A stretch of 64,000 nucleotides of DNA from the NCBI RefSeq assembly GCF_001294455.1, contig NZ_LIKT01000023.1, positions 1 through 64,000 on the forward strand. Reading direction: 5' to 3'. Shown piece after piece: positions 7,841 to 16,162 of the stretch. Source of the DNA: Phaeobacter sp. 11ANDIMAR09 (GTDB lineage: Bacteria; Pseudomonadota; Alphaproteobacteria; Rhodobacterales; Rhodobacteraceae). The translations under genes were made by a program, and so were the position numbers. Every line of letters begins with the position of its first letter. The stretch's first letter is position 1. Under the pieces are notes generated by a model. That model had not been told where the DNA came from, did not search any database, and saw nothing but the letters and a program-made list of their open reading frames with translations.

Positions 7841-8881
7841 ATGAGCGAAAAGATGCAACAAATTGTATTGGCCAGCCGCCCAGATGGGGCACCCGTGGCT
7901 GAGAACTTTCGGCTGGAAAGCGCCGCGCCTCCACAGCCCGGCGAAGGCGAAGTTCTTGTAAAGCTGCATTATATGTCGCTGGACCCCTATATGCGTGGCC
8001 GTATGGATGATGCAAAATCCTATGCGGCTCCGGTGCCAATTGGCGGCCGTATGGAAGCGGGCGGCGTCGGCGAGGTCATTGCCTCAAACAGCCCCCATTT
8101 CGAAGTCGGTGATTTTGCCTTTGGCATGTTCGGTTGGGCCAGCCATGGCTGCCTGCCCGCAAAAGAACTGCGCAAGCTGGATCCAAAAATGGGACCAATC
8201 ACGGCTGCGCTTGGCGTTCTGGGCATGCCCGGGTTTACCGGATGGCATGGCTTGTCCGCCTATGGGCGCCCGCAGGCCGGCGAAACCCTGGTGGTTGCCG
8301 CAGCAACCGGCCCCGTCGGGTCAATGGTTGGCCAATTGGCCAAACAGGCCGGGCTGCGCGTGATCGGCATTGCCGGGGGCGCAGACAAATGCAAGCTCGC
8401 GGTCGAGACCTTTGGCTTTGACGCCTGCTTGGATCACCGCGCCTACGCCGATGCCCGTGGCTTGCGCGCCGATCTCAAAGAAGCCTGCCCCAAAGGCATC
8501 GACATCTATTTTGAAAATGTTGGCGGCAAGGTTCTGGAGGCGGTTCTTCCGATGATGAACCCACATGGGCGCATCCCGGTCTGCGGCATGATTTCCTGGT
8601 ACAACGCAGGCGGGCTTGGCGCCGGGGCGACGGATGTTGGGCTGACGGGCCCGGGCCTCTGGCGGAATATTCTGGTGAAATTCCTCTCGGTCAATGGCTT
8701 TGTCATCTCAAATCACTTTGACCGCTACCCAGACTTCCTAAAAGAAGTCGGCCCGATGGTGGCCAAGGGCGAGGTCCGCTTTATCGAAGACATCGCCGAG
8801 GGTTTGGAAAATGCACCAGCCGCCTTTATGTCGATGCTCAATGGCGGCAACACCGGGAAACAGATCGTTAAACTGGTCTAA
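7841..8881 (+). CDS. Zinc-free NADP-dependent medium-chain reductase (CurA/leukotriene B4 dehydrogenase-like)
   Basis: A 346-residue medium-chain dehydrogenase/reductase. The N-terminal GroES-like part includes the family signature LHYMSLDPYMRGRM, and the Rossmann part has AATGPVGSMVGQLAKQ near residues 148-163 for NADPH binding. No structural or catalytic zinc ligands are present. Members reduce carbon-carbon double bonds of enones (curcumin, leukotriene/prostaglandin type and 2-alkenals). The closing FMSMLNGGNTGKQIVKL is typical. It starts at ATG 7841 behind GGGAGAGAG and is followed by a hairpin terminator, so it is probably monocistronic. The physiological substrate cannot be told. Confidence 0.9.
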   Translation: MSEKMQQIVLASRPDGAPVAENFRLESAAPPQPGEGEVLVKLHYMSLDPYMRGRMDDAKSYAAPVPIGGRMEAGGVGEVIASNSPHFEVGDFAFGMFGWASHGCLPAKELRKLDPKMGPITAALGVLGMPGFTGWHGLSAYGRPQAGETLVVAAATGPVGSMVGQLAKQAGLRVIGIAGGADKCKLAVETFGFDACLDHRAYADARGLRADLKEACPKGIDIYFENVGGKVLEAVLPMMNPHGRIPVCGMISWYNAGGLGAGATDVGLTGPGLWRNILVKFLSVNGFVISNHFDRYPDFLKEVGPMVAKGEVRFIEDIAEGLENAPAAFMSMLNGGNTGKQIVKLV

Positions 8882-8903
8882 ACCCGCCCAGCCCAAGACA
8901 AAC

Positions 8904-8931
8904 CCCTTCAGCGCTGCGCTGCGCTGAAGGG
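8904..8931 (+). terminator. Hairpin after the reductase gene
   Basis: CCCTTCAGCGC (8904-8914) and GCGCTGAAGGG (8921-8931) form a perfect 11-bp stem with a six-base loop, 22 bases beyond the stop. There is no clear T-run, so termination is likely but not certain. Confidence 0.6.
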
Positions 8932-9112
8932 AACGCAAAACACCCATAAAGATAGCCCTCACCCGGCGCCCTCCACCCTGCCGTGTCAAGCTTGCCCAAC
9001 AGAGGGTAACCGCCTATAAATTCAGGAAGTTTAAGGTCAACCTTGCCCTGCTTCCAATCCAAGCTTACCAAAGGTAAACCTGCAGGCGTATGAGTTAAGG
9101 CAGGTAGAGTTT

Positions 9113-10147
9113 ATGGCAATCGAAACCACCAATATCGACGATGCAACCTCTCCGGCTGCCCCGCATGAGGCAGTCTCTTCGGTTTCAGCCGCCAGAAACG
9201 ATCTGGGGCTTTTGTCGTCCAGAACCGGACAGGAATTCCTGCAGACCTTTGTGGATTTGCTGCAGGATGTGATTCAGGTCGATTTTGTCGCAATCAGTGA
9301 ACTGCGGGTCACAGACAAGGAAGTCATCCGGGTCAAGGCCGGCTGGATGGATGGGGATTCCCTGCAGAATTTCGAGTATGACGCCTGCTTTACCCCCTGC
9401 CTGGAAGCCATCAAGAGCGCGGAAACCGTCCTGGTTTACGAGGGTGTGCAGAGTTCTTTTCCCAATGACGCGCTGCTGCAACACAAAGGCCTAGAGAGTT
9501 TCCTGGGCTATCCGGTGATCAACACCTATGGGGAGGTGATCGGCCTCATTCAACTGGCCTGGCGACGGCAGACCTCGCAGGAGGAATGTTACCAGATCCT
9601 CGAAACAATCAATGACTTCGCAGACCGCATCGCCACCGAGCTGGAAAACCTCCGTGCCCTGCGGGTTCTACAAACATTGGCGCGCGGACCGGATCTTGCC
9701 ACCTCCGAAACCGTCTTTCACCTGATCACCAGGCAAATTCAGTCGCTGCTGGGGGTGCGCGCTGTCTTTGTTGCGGAATGCGCCCTGCCGGATAAGACGC
9801 ACTTTGATATTCTTGCCTATTGCGAGGCTGGCACCTGCCGGACCGAACTGGACGGAACCCCGCTCAGCTATGCCGGACGCCCCTGCGAGAATCTGCAAAC
9901 CATGGAAGAGTTTCGCCTGGATAGCGGTCTGGCCGATGCCTACCCAGATCAAAGCGTCTACCCTACCAAGGGGTATGACAGCTATCTCGGAATACGCGCC
10001 GATGACAAAAACGGCAACGCCCTGGGGCATCTGGTGGTTTTTCACGATGGCCCCATCACCACCCATAAGCTCGAAACTGAGCTGTTGACGATTTTCCGCG
10101 ATAGGCTGGGGTTTGAAATCCTACAAAAGCGGTCTCAGGCCAAGTGA
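9113..10147 (+). CDS. Tandem GAF-domain protein without output domain
   Basis: A 344-residue soluble protein. Residues about 35-180 and 190-335 each look like a GAF module (VDFVAISELRVTD, LESFLGYPVINTYGEVIGLI; and VRAVFVAECALPD, YDSYLGIRADDKNGNALGHL). The first contains CFTPCLEAI and the second CEAGTCRT and RPCENLQ, so several cysteines sit where GAF domains bind ligands or cofactors. No kinase, cyclase, phosphodiesterase or helix-turn-helix is attached, so it must act through a partner. GAF domains sense small molecules, redox state or light; which one cannot be told. It stands alone between a terminator and the convergent metR gene. Confidence 0.75.
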   Translation: MAIETTNIDDATSPAAPHEAVSSVSAARNDLGLLSSRTGQEFLQTFVDLLQDVIQVDFVAISELRVTDKEVIRVKAGWMDGDSLQNFEYDACFTPCLEAIKSAETVLVYEGVQSSFPNDALLQHKGLESFLGYPVINTYGEVIGLIQLAWRRQTSQEECYQILETINDFADRIATELENLRALRVLQTLARGPDLATSETVFHLITRQIQSLLGVRAVFVAECALPDKTHFDILAYCEAGTCRTELDGTPLSYAGRPCENLQTMEEFRLDSGLADAYPDQSVYPTKGYDSYLGIRADDKNGNALGHLVVFHDGPITTHKLETELLTIFRDRLGFEILQKRSQAK

Positions 10148-10201
10148 GCTCCCGAACCGCAGGAGGCCCGCGTGGGCGCCCGTGCAGCAGTACAGTGACA
10201 G

Positions 10202-11107
10202 CTATTGCTGTTGCAGCTTGCGCGCCTCGACCTTGGCCAGGCGGATCAGCTTCTGCATATAGGGTTTCTGCCGATCATCCCTGCGGATTGCCGCATAGAG
10301 CCGACGGGTGATGCCCGCCTTGGTGAGGGGCCGCGTGACATAGTCTGAGGAGTATTTCACCTCCCGAACCACCCAATCCGGCAGCACCGATACCCCCCGG
10401 TTGGAAGCCACCAAGAGCAGAATCACCGCCGTGAGTTCCACCTGTCGGATGCTTTCTGGCTCCACCCGTGCGGGGATCAACAATTGGCTGAACACGTCCA
10501 GCTTGGTCTTGTCGACCGGATAGGTGATCAGGGTTTGGCCAATGAAATCCTCGGCCTCGACACAGGGTTTCTGCGCCAGAGGGTGATGCGAAGAGGCGAC
10601 AAAAACGGCTTTGTAGTCAAAAAGTTCGATAAAATCGACACCTGGGATCTCTTCGGGGTCAGAGGACACCACCAGATCCACTTCCTCCTTTTGCAGGGCA
10701 GGCAGCGCATCAAAGGCCAGGCCGGGGCGGATGTCCACATCCACGTCCGACCAACTTTTGCGAAACCCCTCAAGCACCGGAAACAACCACTCGAAACAAG
10801 CGTGACATTCAATGGCGATATGCATCCGCCCGGCGTGACCATCGCGCAGAGAGGAAAACTCCGCCTGCGTCGCTTCAACCTGCGGCAGCACCTGCTCGGC
10901 CAGCCTGAGCAACCGCAACCCCGCCGCCGACAGCTTCATCGGCTTGGAGCGGCGCAGGAAAAGTTCCACCCCGGCCTGATCCTCCAAACCTTTGATTTGG
11001 TGACTCAATGCGCTCTGGGTGATGTTGAGTTGATCGGCTGCACGCGCCAGCCCACCCGCCTCGTGAATGGCCTTAATGGTGCGCAGATGGCGAAACTCGA
11101 TATGCAT
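10202..11107 (-). CDS. metR: LysR-family regulator MetR
   Basis: A 301-residue LysR regulator: helix-turn-helix at residues 1-60 (GGLARAADQLNITQSALSHQ), then a periplasmic-binding-like effector domain. The segment VILLLVASNRGVSVLPDWVV in the second half is characteristic of MetR, which uses homocysteine as co-activator to control methionine synthesis genes. It is divergent from metF, a classic MetR target, with 96 bases between the start codons. Family and context agree. Confidence 0.9.
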   Translation of the reverse strand: MHIEFRHLRTIKAIHEAGGLARAADQLNITQSALSHQIKGLEDQAGVELFLRRSKPMKLSAAGLRLLRLAEQVLPQVEATQAEFSSLRDGHAGRMHIAIECHACFEWLFPVLEGFRKSWSDVDVDIRPGLAFDALPALQKEEVDLVVSSDPEEIPGVDFIELFDYKAVFVASSHHPLAQKPCVEAEDFIGQTLITYPVDKTKLDVFSQLLIPARVEPESIRQVELTAVILLLVASNRGVSVLPDWVVREVKYSSDYVTRPLTKAGITRRLYAAIRRDDRQKPYMQKLIRLAKVEARKLQQQ

Positions 11108-11133
11108 AACTTCAACTCAGTTCATGTTGTTCT

Positions 11134-11155
11134 TGAGAATTATGAAATTGTCTCA
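11134..11155. promoter_or_regulatory. Candidate MetR operator between metR and metF
   Basis: TGAGA (11134-11138) and TCTCA (11151-11155) form a dyad with a 12-base AT-rich centre, in the gap between divergent metR and metF. LysR regulators bind AT-rich interrupted dyads in such places. It does not match the enteric MetR consensus (TGAA-N5-TTCA) exactly, so assignment is by position. Confidence 0.35.
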
Positions 11156-11203
11156 CAATGCTGCACATGCAACAAGAGGCTAAATCTATTGGAGAGCAAA
11201 GTT

Positions 11204-12073
11204 ATGACCAGCCCTGAGATTTCATTTGAGTTTTTCCCGCCGCAGACGCTGGAGGCCTCATTTCGTCTCTGGGACACGGTGCAGACTTTGGCGCCGCTAG
11301 ATCCGCGATTTGTGTCCGTCACCTATGGTGCTGGCGGCACCACGCGGGACCTCACCCGCGATGCGGTCAAAACCCTGCATGGCTCCTCGGGTCTCAATGT
11401 CGCAGCGCATCTTACCTGTGTGAACGCCAGCCGCGCCGAAACCCTCGAGATCGCTGAAAACTTTGCCGCAGTGGGCGTCACCGAGATCGTCGCCCTGCGC
11501 GGCGACCCGCCAAAGGGCAGCGGCCAATTTGTGCCGCATCCTGATGGGTTTGCCAATTCGGTTGAGCTGATCGAAGCCCTGGCGGCAACGGGTAAATTCA
11601 CACTTCGCGTCGGCGCCTATCCTGATCCCCACCCTGAGGCCCCCAATGCTCAGGCCGATGTCGATTGGCTCAAGCGCAAGCTGGATGCTGGTGCGGATGA
11701 GGCCCTGACCCAGTTCTTCTTTGAAGCCGAGACCTTTTTGCGGTTCCGGGATGCCTGCGCCAAGGCGGGCATTGATGGGGATAAGCTGGTGCCCGGTATC
11801 CTGCCGATCGAGAATTGGAAAGGCGCGCGCAATTTCGCCAAGCGCTGCGGCACTGTGATCCCCACCTGGGTTGATGAGGCCTTTGAGAAAGCCAGCCGCG
11901 ACGACCGCGAAGATCTGCTGGCCACCGCGATCTGCACCGAACTCTGCGATGACCTGTTGCAGGAGGGGGTCAGAAAGCTGCATTTCTACACCTTGAACCG
12001 TCCCGAACTGACCCGCGATGTCTGCTTTGCTCTAGGTGTCACCCCCAATGTCTCCCTCGAGAACGTAGCGTAA
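11204..12073 (+). CDS. metF: 5,10-methylenetetrahydrofolate reductase MetF
   Basis: A 289-residue flavoprotein that reduces methylene-THF to methyl-THF for methionine synthesis. The start is ATG 11204 behind TTGGAGAGC; an open frame continues far upstream but lies antisense to metR. Family motifs: ISFEFFPP at residues 6-13, FVSVTYGAGGTTRD near 36-49, ALRGDPP near 102, and a C-terminal IPTWV/LHFYTLNR. The upstream neighbour metR, transcribed the other way, probably activates it. A hairpin terminator follows. Confidence 0.95.
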   Translation: MTSPEISFEFFPPQTLEASFRLWDTVQTLAPLDPRFVSVTYGAGGTTRDLTRDAVKTLHGSSGLNVAAHLTCVNASRAETLEIAENFAAVGVTEIVALRGDPPKGSGQFVPHPDGFANSVELIEALAATGKFTLRVGAYPDPHPEAPNAQADVDWLKRKLDAGADEALTQFFFEAETFLRFRDACAKAGIDGDKLVPGILPIENWKGARNFAKRCGTVIPTWVDEAFEKASRDDREDLLATAICTELCDDLLQEGVRKLHFYTLNRPELTRDVCFALGVTPNVSLENVA

Positions 12074-12114
12074 GGCTTGTTGGCCGCCCCGCCCTGAATT
12101 AATTCCAAAAAGGA

Positions 12115-12147
12115 ACGCACCGGGATCCATCCCGGGTGCGTCTTTTG
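12115..12147 (+). terminator. Rho-independent terminator of metF
   Basis: ACGCACCGGGAT (12115-12126) pairs with ATCCCGGGTGCGT (12129-12141, one bulged G), followed by TCTTTTG. It lies 42 bases past metF. Confidence 0.85.
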
Positions 12148-12173
12148 TAGGATGCAGCTTAAGGGGCCCAGAT

Positions 12174-12665
12174 ATGGCGATTGCAAACTCCCCAGCCGAT
12201 CTATTGCCGATGGATCAAATTGTTCAATTGTCCGGGCTGGAATTCATGCAGGGCATTCTCGAAGGTCGCCTGCCCGGCCCTCCGATCGGAGGGCAGCTGG
12301 GCTATACGCTGCATGAGGTCTCAGAGGGGCGCGCCGTGTTTCGCGGCACCCCAGAGTTTCAGGTCACCAATCCGATGGGGACAGTGCATGGGGGCTGGTA
12401 CGGCACCCTGCTCGACAGCGCAATGGCCTGTGCCGTGATGACCGCTGTGCCCAAAGGATCCGCTTATACGACGCTGGAATACAAGATCAATATCGTGAAA
12501 TCCATTCCGCTGGGCACCACCGTCGACTGCGTCGGAATCATCGACCATGTTGGCCGCTCCACCGGTGTTGCCCATGGCGAAATCCGCGGTGTCGAAGATG
12601 GCAAACTCTATGCCACCGGCTCGACCACCTGCATTGTAATGAAGATTTTTGGCAACAAGGCCTGA
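12174..12665 (+). CDS. PaaI-family hotdog thioesterase
   Basis: A 163-residue hotdog-fold protein. The core GTVHGGWYGTLLDSAMACAV holds the long helix with the catalytic acidic residue, and TTLEYKINIVKSI is the typical following strand of PaaI/4HBT thioesterases, which hydrolyse acyl-CoA thioesters (often aryl-CoA). There are no paa genes around, so the substrate is unknown. Start ATG 12174 follows a short leader after the metF terminator. Confidence 0.85.
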   Translation: MAIANSPADLLPMDQIVQLSGLEFMQGILEGRLPGPPIGGQLGYTLHEVSEGRAVFRGTPEFQVTNPMGTVHGGWYGTLLDSAMACAVMTAVPKGSAYTTLEYKINIVKSIPLGTTVDCVGIIDHVGRSTGVAHGEIRGVEDGKLYATGSTTCIVMKIFGNKA

Positions 12666-12758
12666 GGTCACAAGACCCATCTCAAGCACACCGGTTTGCT
12701 CACGCCAGTGAGCAGCCGTTCCCGTCAGCCTGAACCGATCCTTGCTGCGACTTTTGGC

Positions 12759-13838
12759 TCAGGGGGTATTGCCGGTCAGCCCGGCAAGCCGGCCCGCAGG
12801 CCTTGCCTGCATTTCGACGCCCTGCACGCTGCTGTGCAGCCTCTCGCTGGGTTCCAAGCCGATCTGTCGCCTGCTGCGCAAAAGAAAGATTTTGCCCCAG
12901 CCCTGCCAGGTCCCGATCGAGGGGGCCTTTGGGTCCACCGAGAAGCGCATTCGCCAGTCCTGCGGCAGGGGAAGACCACAGTCTTCGGCCTTTTCCAGCA
13001 TCCAAACCAGCGGCAGATTGGACAACGGGCGCGCCTCTTCGTGCCCGGCCAGCTGTCCGCCAATATCCCCATGGGCACCATGGAACCAGACCTGCTCGAT
13101 CCGGCCGTTCCAGCCTTCGGGACAGGTCCAGAGCACGGGTTTGAACACATCGCGGGTCTCGTCCAGCGCCAGGGCATGATAGCCATGTTTCACATGGTGC
13201 CCCAGTTCGTGGTTGTGAAAAGAATGGCGGCTTTCGGCCCAGCGCCACAGCAGCGGCAGGCGCAGGCCCAGCGCCTTGACCGTATCCCAGACCCCGATCA
13301 TCTCGATCGCCGTCTCGCTGTGACAATAGGCATTGTGAAAGGCCTGCGCCACCTTTGGAGACCCGCTCTGCTGATAGTGGCGATAAGCGGTGCGAATATT
13401 GCGGACCGTGGCATGTTCCGCCTTCAACAGGCCAACCTCACCAATTACCCCGGCCAGAGAGCGCACCGCATAGGCCCCGCGGGAGTAGCCCATCAGATAG
13501 ATGCGATCGCCCGGACGGTAGCGTGAGGCAAGATAGCCATAGGCCCGCCGAATCTGTCGGTTGATCCCGCGCCCCATCATCACATCCGGAGCACTGGACC
13601 ATCCTGTCCACTGTACGCCGGATTCATAGAAAACAGAAACCTCAGCCCCCATTTCACAGCACATATGGTACAGCCTGCCGGCATGGGTTTCATGCCCCGG
13701 CTCCAGGGTCGACATGGTGCCATCCAGAATGATCACATGGGCCTGCGGCCCCCGCAGCTTGGCCTCAGCCGAATGCTCCGAGCGCATCGGGCGCCCGAGC
13801 CATCCGAGAAAGCGATTGCTAAGCTGCTTTAGTACCAT
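12759..13838 (-). CDS. DUF2235 alpha/beta-hydrolase domain protein
   Basis: A 359-residue protein with the DUF2235 signature: VIILDGTMS near residue 35, the nucleophile elbow GYSRGAYAVRSLAG near 116-129, and VWFHGAHGDIGGQ near 270. Related domains occur in Tle1 phospholipase effectors of type VI secretion, but here no secretion gene, PAAR or VgrG lies nearby and no signal peptide is visible, so an effector role is not supported. The N-terminus overlaps the 3' end of the upstream molybdoenzyme gene by 20 bases, so the two are co-transcribed and probably translationally coupled. Confidence 0.85.
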   Translation of the reverse strand: MVLKQLSNRFLGWLGRPMRSEHSAEAKLRGPQAHVIILDGTMSTLEPGHETHAGRLYHMCCEMGAEVSVFYESGVQWTGWSSAPDVMMGRGINRQIRRAYGYLASRYRPGDRIYLMGYSRGAYAVRSLAGVIGEVGLLKAEHATVRNIRTAYRHYQQSGSPKVAQAFHNAYCHSETAIEMIGVWDTVKALGLRLPLLWRWAESRHSFHNHELGHHVKHGYHALALDETRDVFKPVLWTCPEGWNGRIEQVWFHGAHGDIGGQLAGHEEARPLSNLPLVWMLEKAEDCGLPLPQDWRMRFSVDPKAPSIGTWQGWGKIFLLRSRRQIGLEPSERLHSSVQGVEMQARPAGRLAGLTGNTP

Positions 13839-16113
13839 CCCTCAAAGCTTCCCATAGTTTCAACGGTGTGAACGGCATGTCCACCTGCCGCAGGCCCCGA
13901 TCCCAAGTGGCATCTTGAACCGCATTGGCCAGAGCAGCCAGGGCGCCAACTGTCCCTGCCTCGCCGCAGCCCTTCATCCCCATCGGGTTCTGGGTCGAGG
14001 GCACCGGTTCAGAGGTAAACCCAATCATGGGGACGTCGTCTGCGCGCGGCAAGGCATAGTCCATAAACGTTGCCGTGAGCAGCTGGCCCTCTTCATCATA
14101 GACCACATGTTCCATCATCGCCTGACCAAGCCCCTGAACCACTCCGCCATGCACCTGCCCTTCGGCCAGCATCGGGTTGATCAGATTCCCAAAATCATCA
14201 ACGACCGTATAGCGATCCACCACGGACACCCCGGTCTCGGGGTCGATCACGACCTCCGCGATATGGGCCCCGTTCGGAAACGAGCGCCCAGGCAATTGCG
14301 CCCGCGCCGCGTGACGCTGCAAATCCAGGCGCCCCTGCGCGCGGGCCATCTCTGCCGCCTCCAACATAGATGGTGTCAGGTTTGATCCCGGTGCCCGGAA
14401 GGTCTCGCCATCAAAGCTTACCGCTTCTTCCTCGACACCCATTTCTTCGGCCAAGAAGGGGGTAAAGGCGGCCACCATCACATCCACTGTCGCCAAGGTG
14501 GCATTGGCCTGGGTCGTCACCGAGCGGGACCCGCCAGTGCCGCCGCCCTTGGCGATGCGATCACTGTCGCCCTGAATGGTGGAGATCATATCGGCCGGAA
14601 TACCCGTCTGGTCCGCAAGGAACTGGGCATAGACAGTTTCATGCCCCTGCCCGTTGCTCTGCGTCCCCACATAGATATTCACCCGACCATCCTCCAGAAA
14701 TTCAACCTCTGCGCCTTCTGAAGGGTCGCCCAAAATACTTTCGATATAGTAACACAACCCAACACCCCGCAGTTTTCCTGTCTTTGCATCCGCGGCGCGG
14801 CGGGCAGCAAAGCCTGCCATATCCGCCATTTCGGTGGCGCGAGACAGGATCATGCCAAAGTCCCCCACGTCATAGCTTTCGCCGGTGACCGTCGCATAGG
14901 GGAAGTTTGCGGGCGCGATAAAGTTGCGCCGGTGCAGCTCAAACGGATCAACCCCCAGCTCGCGGGCAGCGCGATCCATGATACGTTCCAGCACATAGAT
15001 GGCCTCGGGACGTCCCGCACCCCGGTAGGCATCCACCTGGGTGGTATTGGTATAGATGCCTTCGACCTGCAGCCAGGCAGTTTTGATGTCATAGACCCCG
15101 GCCAAAACCCGGCTGAACAGCTGGGTCTGGATGGGCTGGCCAAACTGCGAATTATAAGCTCCAAGGTTGCAGCGGGTCTGCACCCGGTAGGCGGTAATTT
15201 TTAGATCCGCGTCAAAGGCCAGTTCCGCCAGCGAGGTGAGGTCGCGGCCCCCATTATCGCTGAGCATGGCCTCGGTGCGGTCCGACATCCAGAACACCGG
15301 CCGGCTCAGCGCACGCGCCGCATGGGCCACGACAAAATATTCGGGATAGGTCATCGCCTTCATGCCAAAGCCACCGCCCACATCCGGTGTGACCACATGT
15401 ACGGCGTCTTCTTCCAGGTGCAGCTTGGCCGCCAGCTGGCTTTTGGCGCCCCAGACGCCCTGGCCGCCATAGGTGAAATGCAGACGGTCCTCCTCCCAGG
15501 TGGCAAAACAGCCACGTGGCTCCATCGCATTGACGATGATCCGGTTGTCTTCAACCTGTAACGACACAGTATGAGCGGCGGCATCAAAGGCTGCTTTGGT
15601 TGCCGCTTCATCCCCCATACCCCAGTCAAAGGCGCTATTGGTGGGAGCCTCCGGGTGCAGCGGCTCACCACCCACCTGCAGATCCAGCTTTACCGGCAGA
15701 TCGTCAAAATCCAATTCAATCAGCTCGCCCGCATCGCGTGCCTGGTCCAGGGTATCGGCGATGACCACGGCAATGGGCTCGCCAACAAAGCGCACACGCT
15801 CCCCGGCCAGCATATGCCGTTCGGGGGCCGCCCCATCGCTGCCATCGCGGTTCTTGACCACGGTGGCATCCATGGTGGTTGTGATCCCTGCAGCCTGAAG
15901 ATCCGCCAGTGTCACCACCATATGCACGCCCTCAGCCGCACGCGCATCTTCCAGGTCCAGCCCGGTGATCACCCCATGGGCCACCGGGCTGCGCAGAACC
16001 CAGGCCCGCAGCGCGCCTGCCGGGGCGCAGTCTTCGACATAGCGCCCTTCGCCGGTCAAGAACCGAACATCTTCGACCCGTTTGACCGGCTGACTTTTCC
16101 CAAACTTTTCCAT
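13819..16113 (-). CDS. Xanthine dehydrogenase-family molybdopterin-binding large subunit (form II CoxL-like)
   Basis: A 764-residue large subunit of the molybdenum hydroxylase family. The start VKRVEDVRFLTGEGRYVED, the cofactor motif GGGFGMK, and the active-site loop AYRGAGRPEA are visible. True form I CO dehydrogenase carries AYRCSFR in that loop; AYRGAGR marks form II, whose substrate is usually not CO. The C-terminal MGMKGCGEAGTVGA contains the catalytic Glu. Such subunits normally work with a FAD subunit and a 2Fe-2S subunit, but neither is next to it here. Downstream it overlaps the DUF2235 gene. Partners may be encoded elsewhere. Confidence 0.9.
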   Translation of the reverse strand: MEKFGKSQPVKRVEDVRFLTGEGRYVEDCAPAGALRAWVLRSPVAHGVITGLDLEDARAAEGVHMVVTLADLQAAGITTTMDATVVKNRDGSDGAAPERHMLAGERVRFVGEPIAVVIADTLDQARDAGELIELDFDDLPVKLDLQVGGEPLHPEAPTNSAFDWGMGDEAATKAAFDAAAHTVSLQVEDNRIIVNAMEPRGCFATWEEDRLHFTYGGQGVWGAKSQLAAKLHLEEDAVHVVTPDVGGGFGMKAMTYPEYFVVAHAARALSRPVFWMSDRTEAMLSDNGGRDLTSLAELAFDADLKITAYRVQTRCNLGAYNSQFGQPIQTQLFSRVLAGVYDIKTAWLQVEGIYTNTTQVDAYRGAGRPEAIYVLERIMDRAARELGVDPFELHRRNFIAPANFPYATVTGESYDVGDFGMILSRATEMADMAGFAARRAADAKTGKLRGVGLCYYIESILGDPSEGAEVEFLEDGRVNIYVGTQSNGQGHETVYAQFLADQTGIPADMISTIQGDSDRIAKGGGTGGSRSVTTQANATLATVDVMVAAFTPFLAEEMGVEEEAVSFDGETFRAPGSNLTPSMLEAAEMARAQGRLDLQRHAARAQLPGRSFPNGAHIAEVVIDPETGVSVVDRYTVVDDFGNLINPMLAEGQVHGGVVQGLGQAMMEHVVYDEEGQLLTATFMDYALPRADDVPMIGFTSEPVPSTQNPMGMKGCGEAGTVGALAALANAVQDATWDRGLRQVDMPFTPLKLWEALRDGTKAA

Positions 16114-16162
16114 GCTCGCCCCCTGTTCACACTGGCTGGTGCCGTTGAGGGGGACATTAGCC

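Noticed and set aside
10484-11203. Upstream extension of metF by 240 codons
   Set aside because: It runs antisense through metR. The conserved MetF start and a ribosome site are at 11204.
11108-11203. SAM riboswitch before metF
   Set aside because: The 96-base gap is too short and lacks the stem pattern; MetR control explains the arrangement.
12696-13526. A 276-codon plus-strand frame antisense to the DUF2235 gene
   Set aside because: The opposite strand carries all DUF2235 motifs, and the plus frame has no recognisable domain.
12759-13838. Type VI secretion phospholipase effector
   Set aside because: No VgrG, PAAR, immunity or other T6SS gene is near; the gene is coupled to a molybdoenzyme gene instead.
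13819-16113. True CO dehydrogenase large subunit
   Set aside because: The active-site loop reads AYRGAGR, not AYRCSFR, and coxM/coxS are absent.
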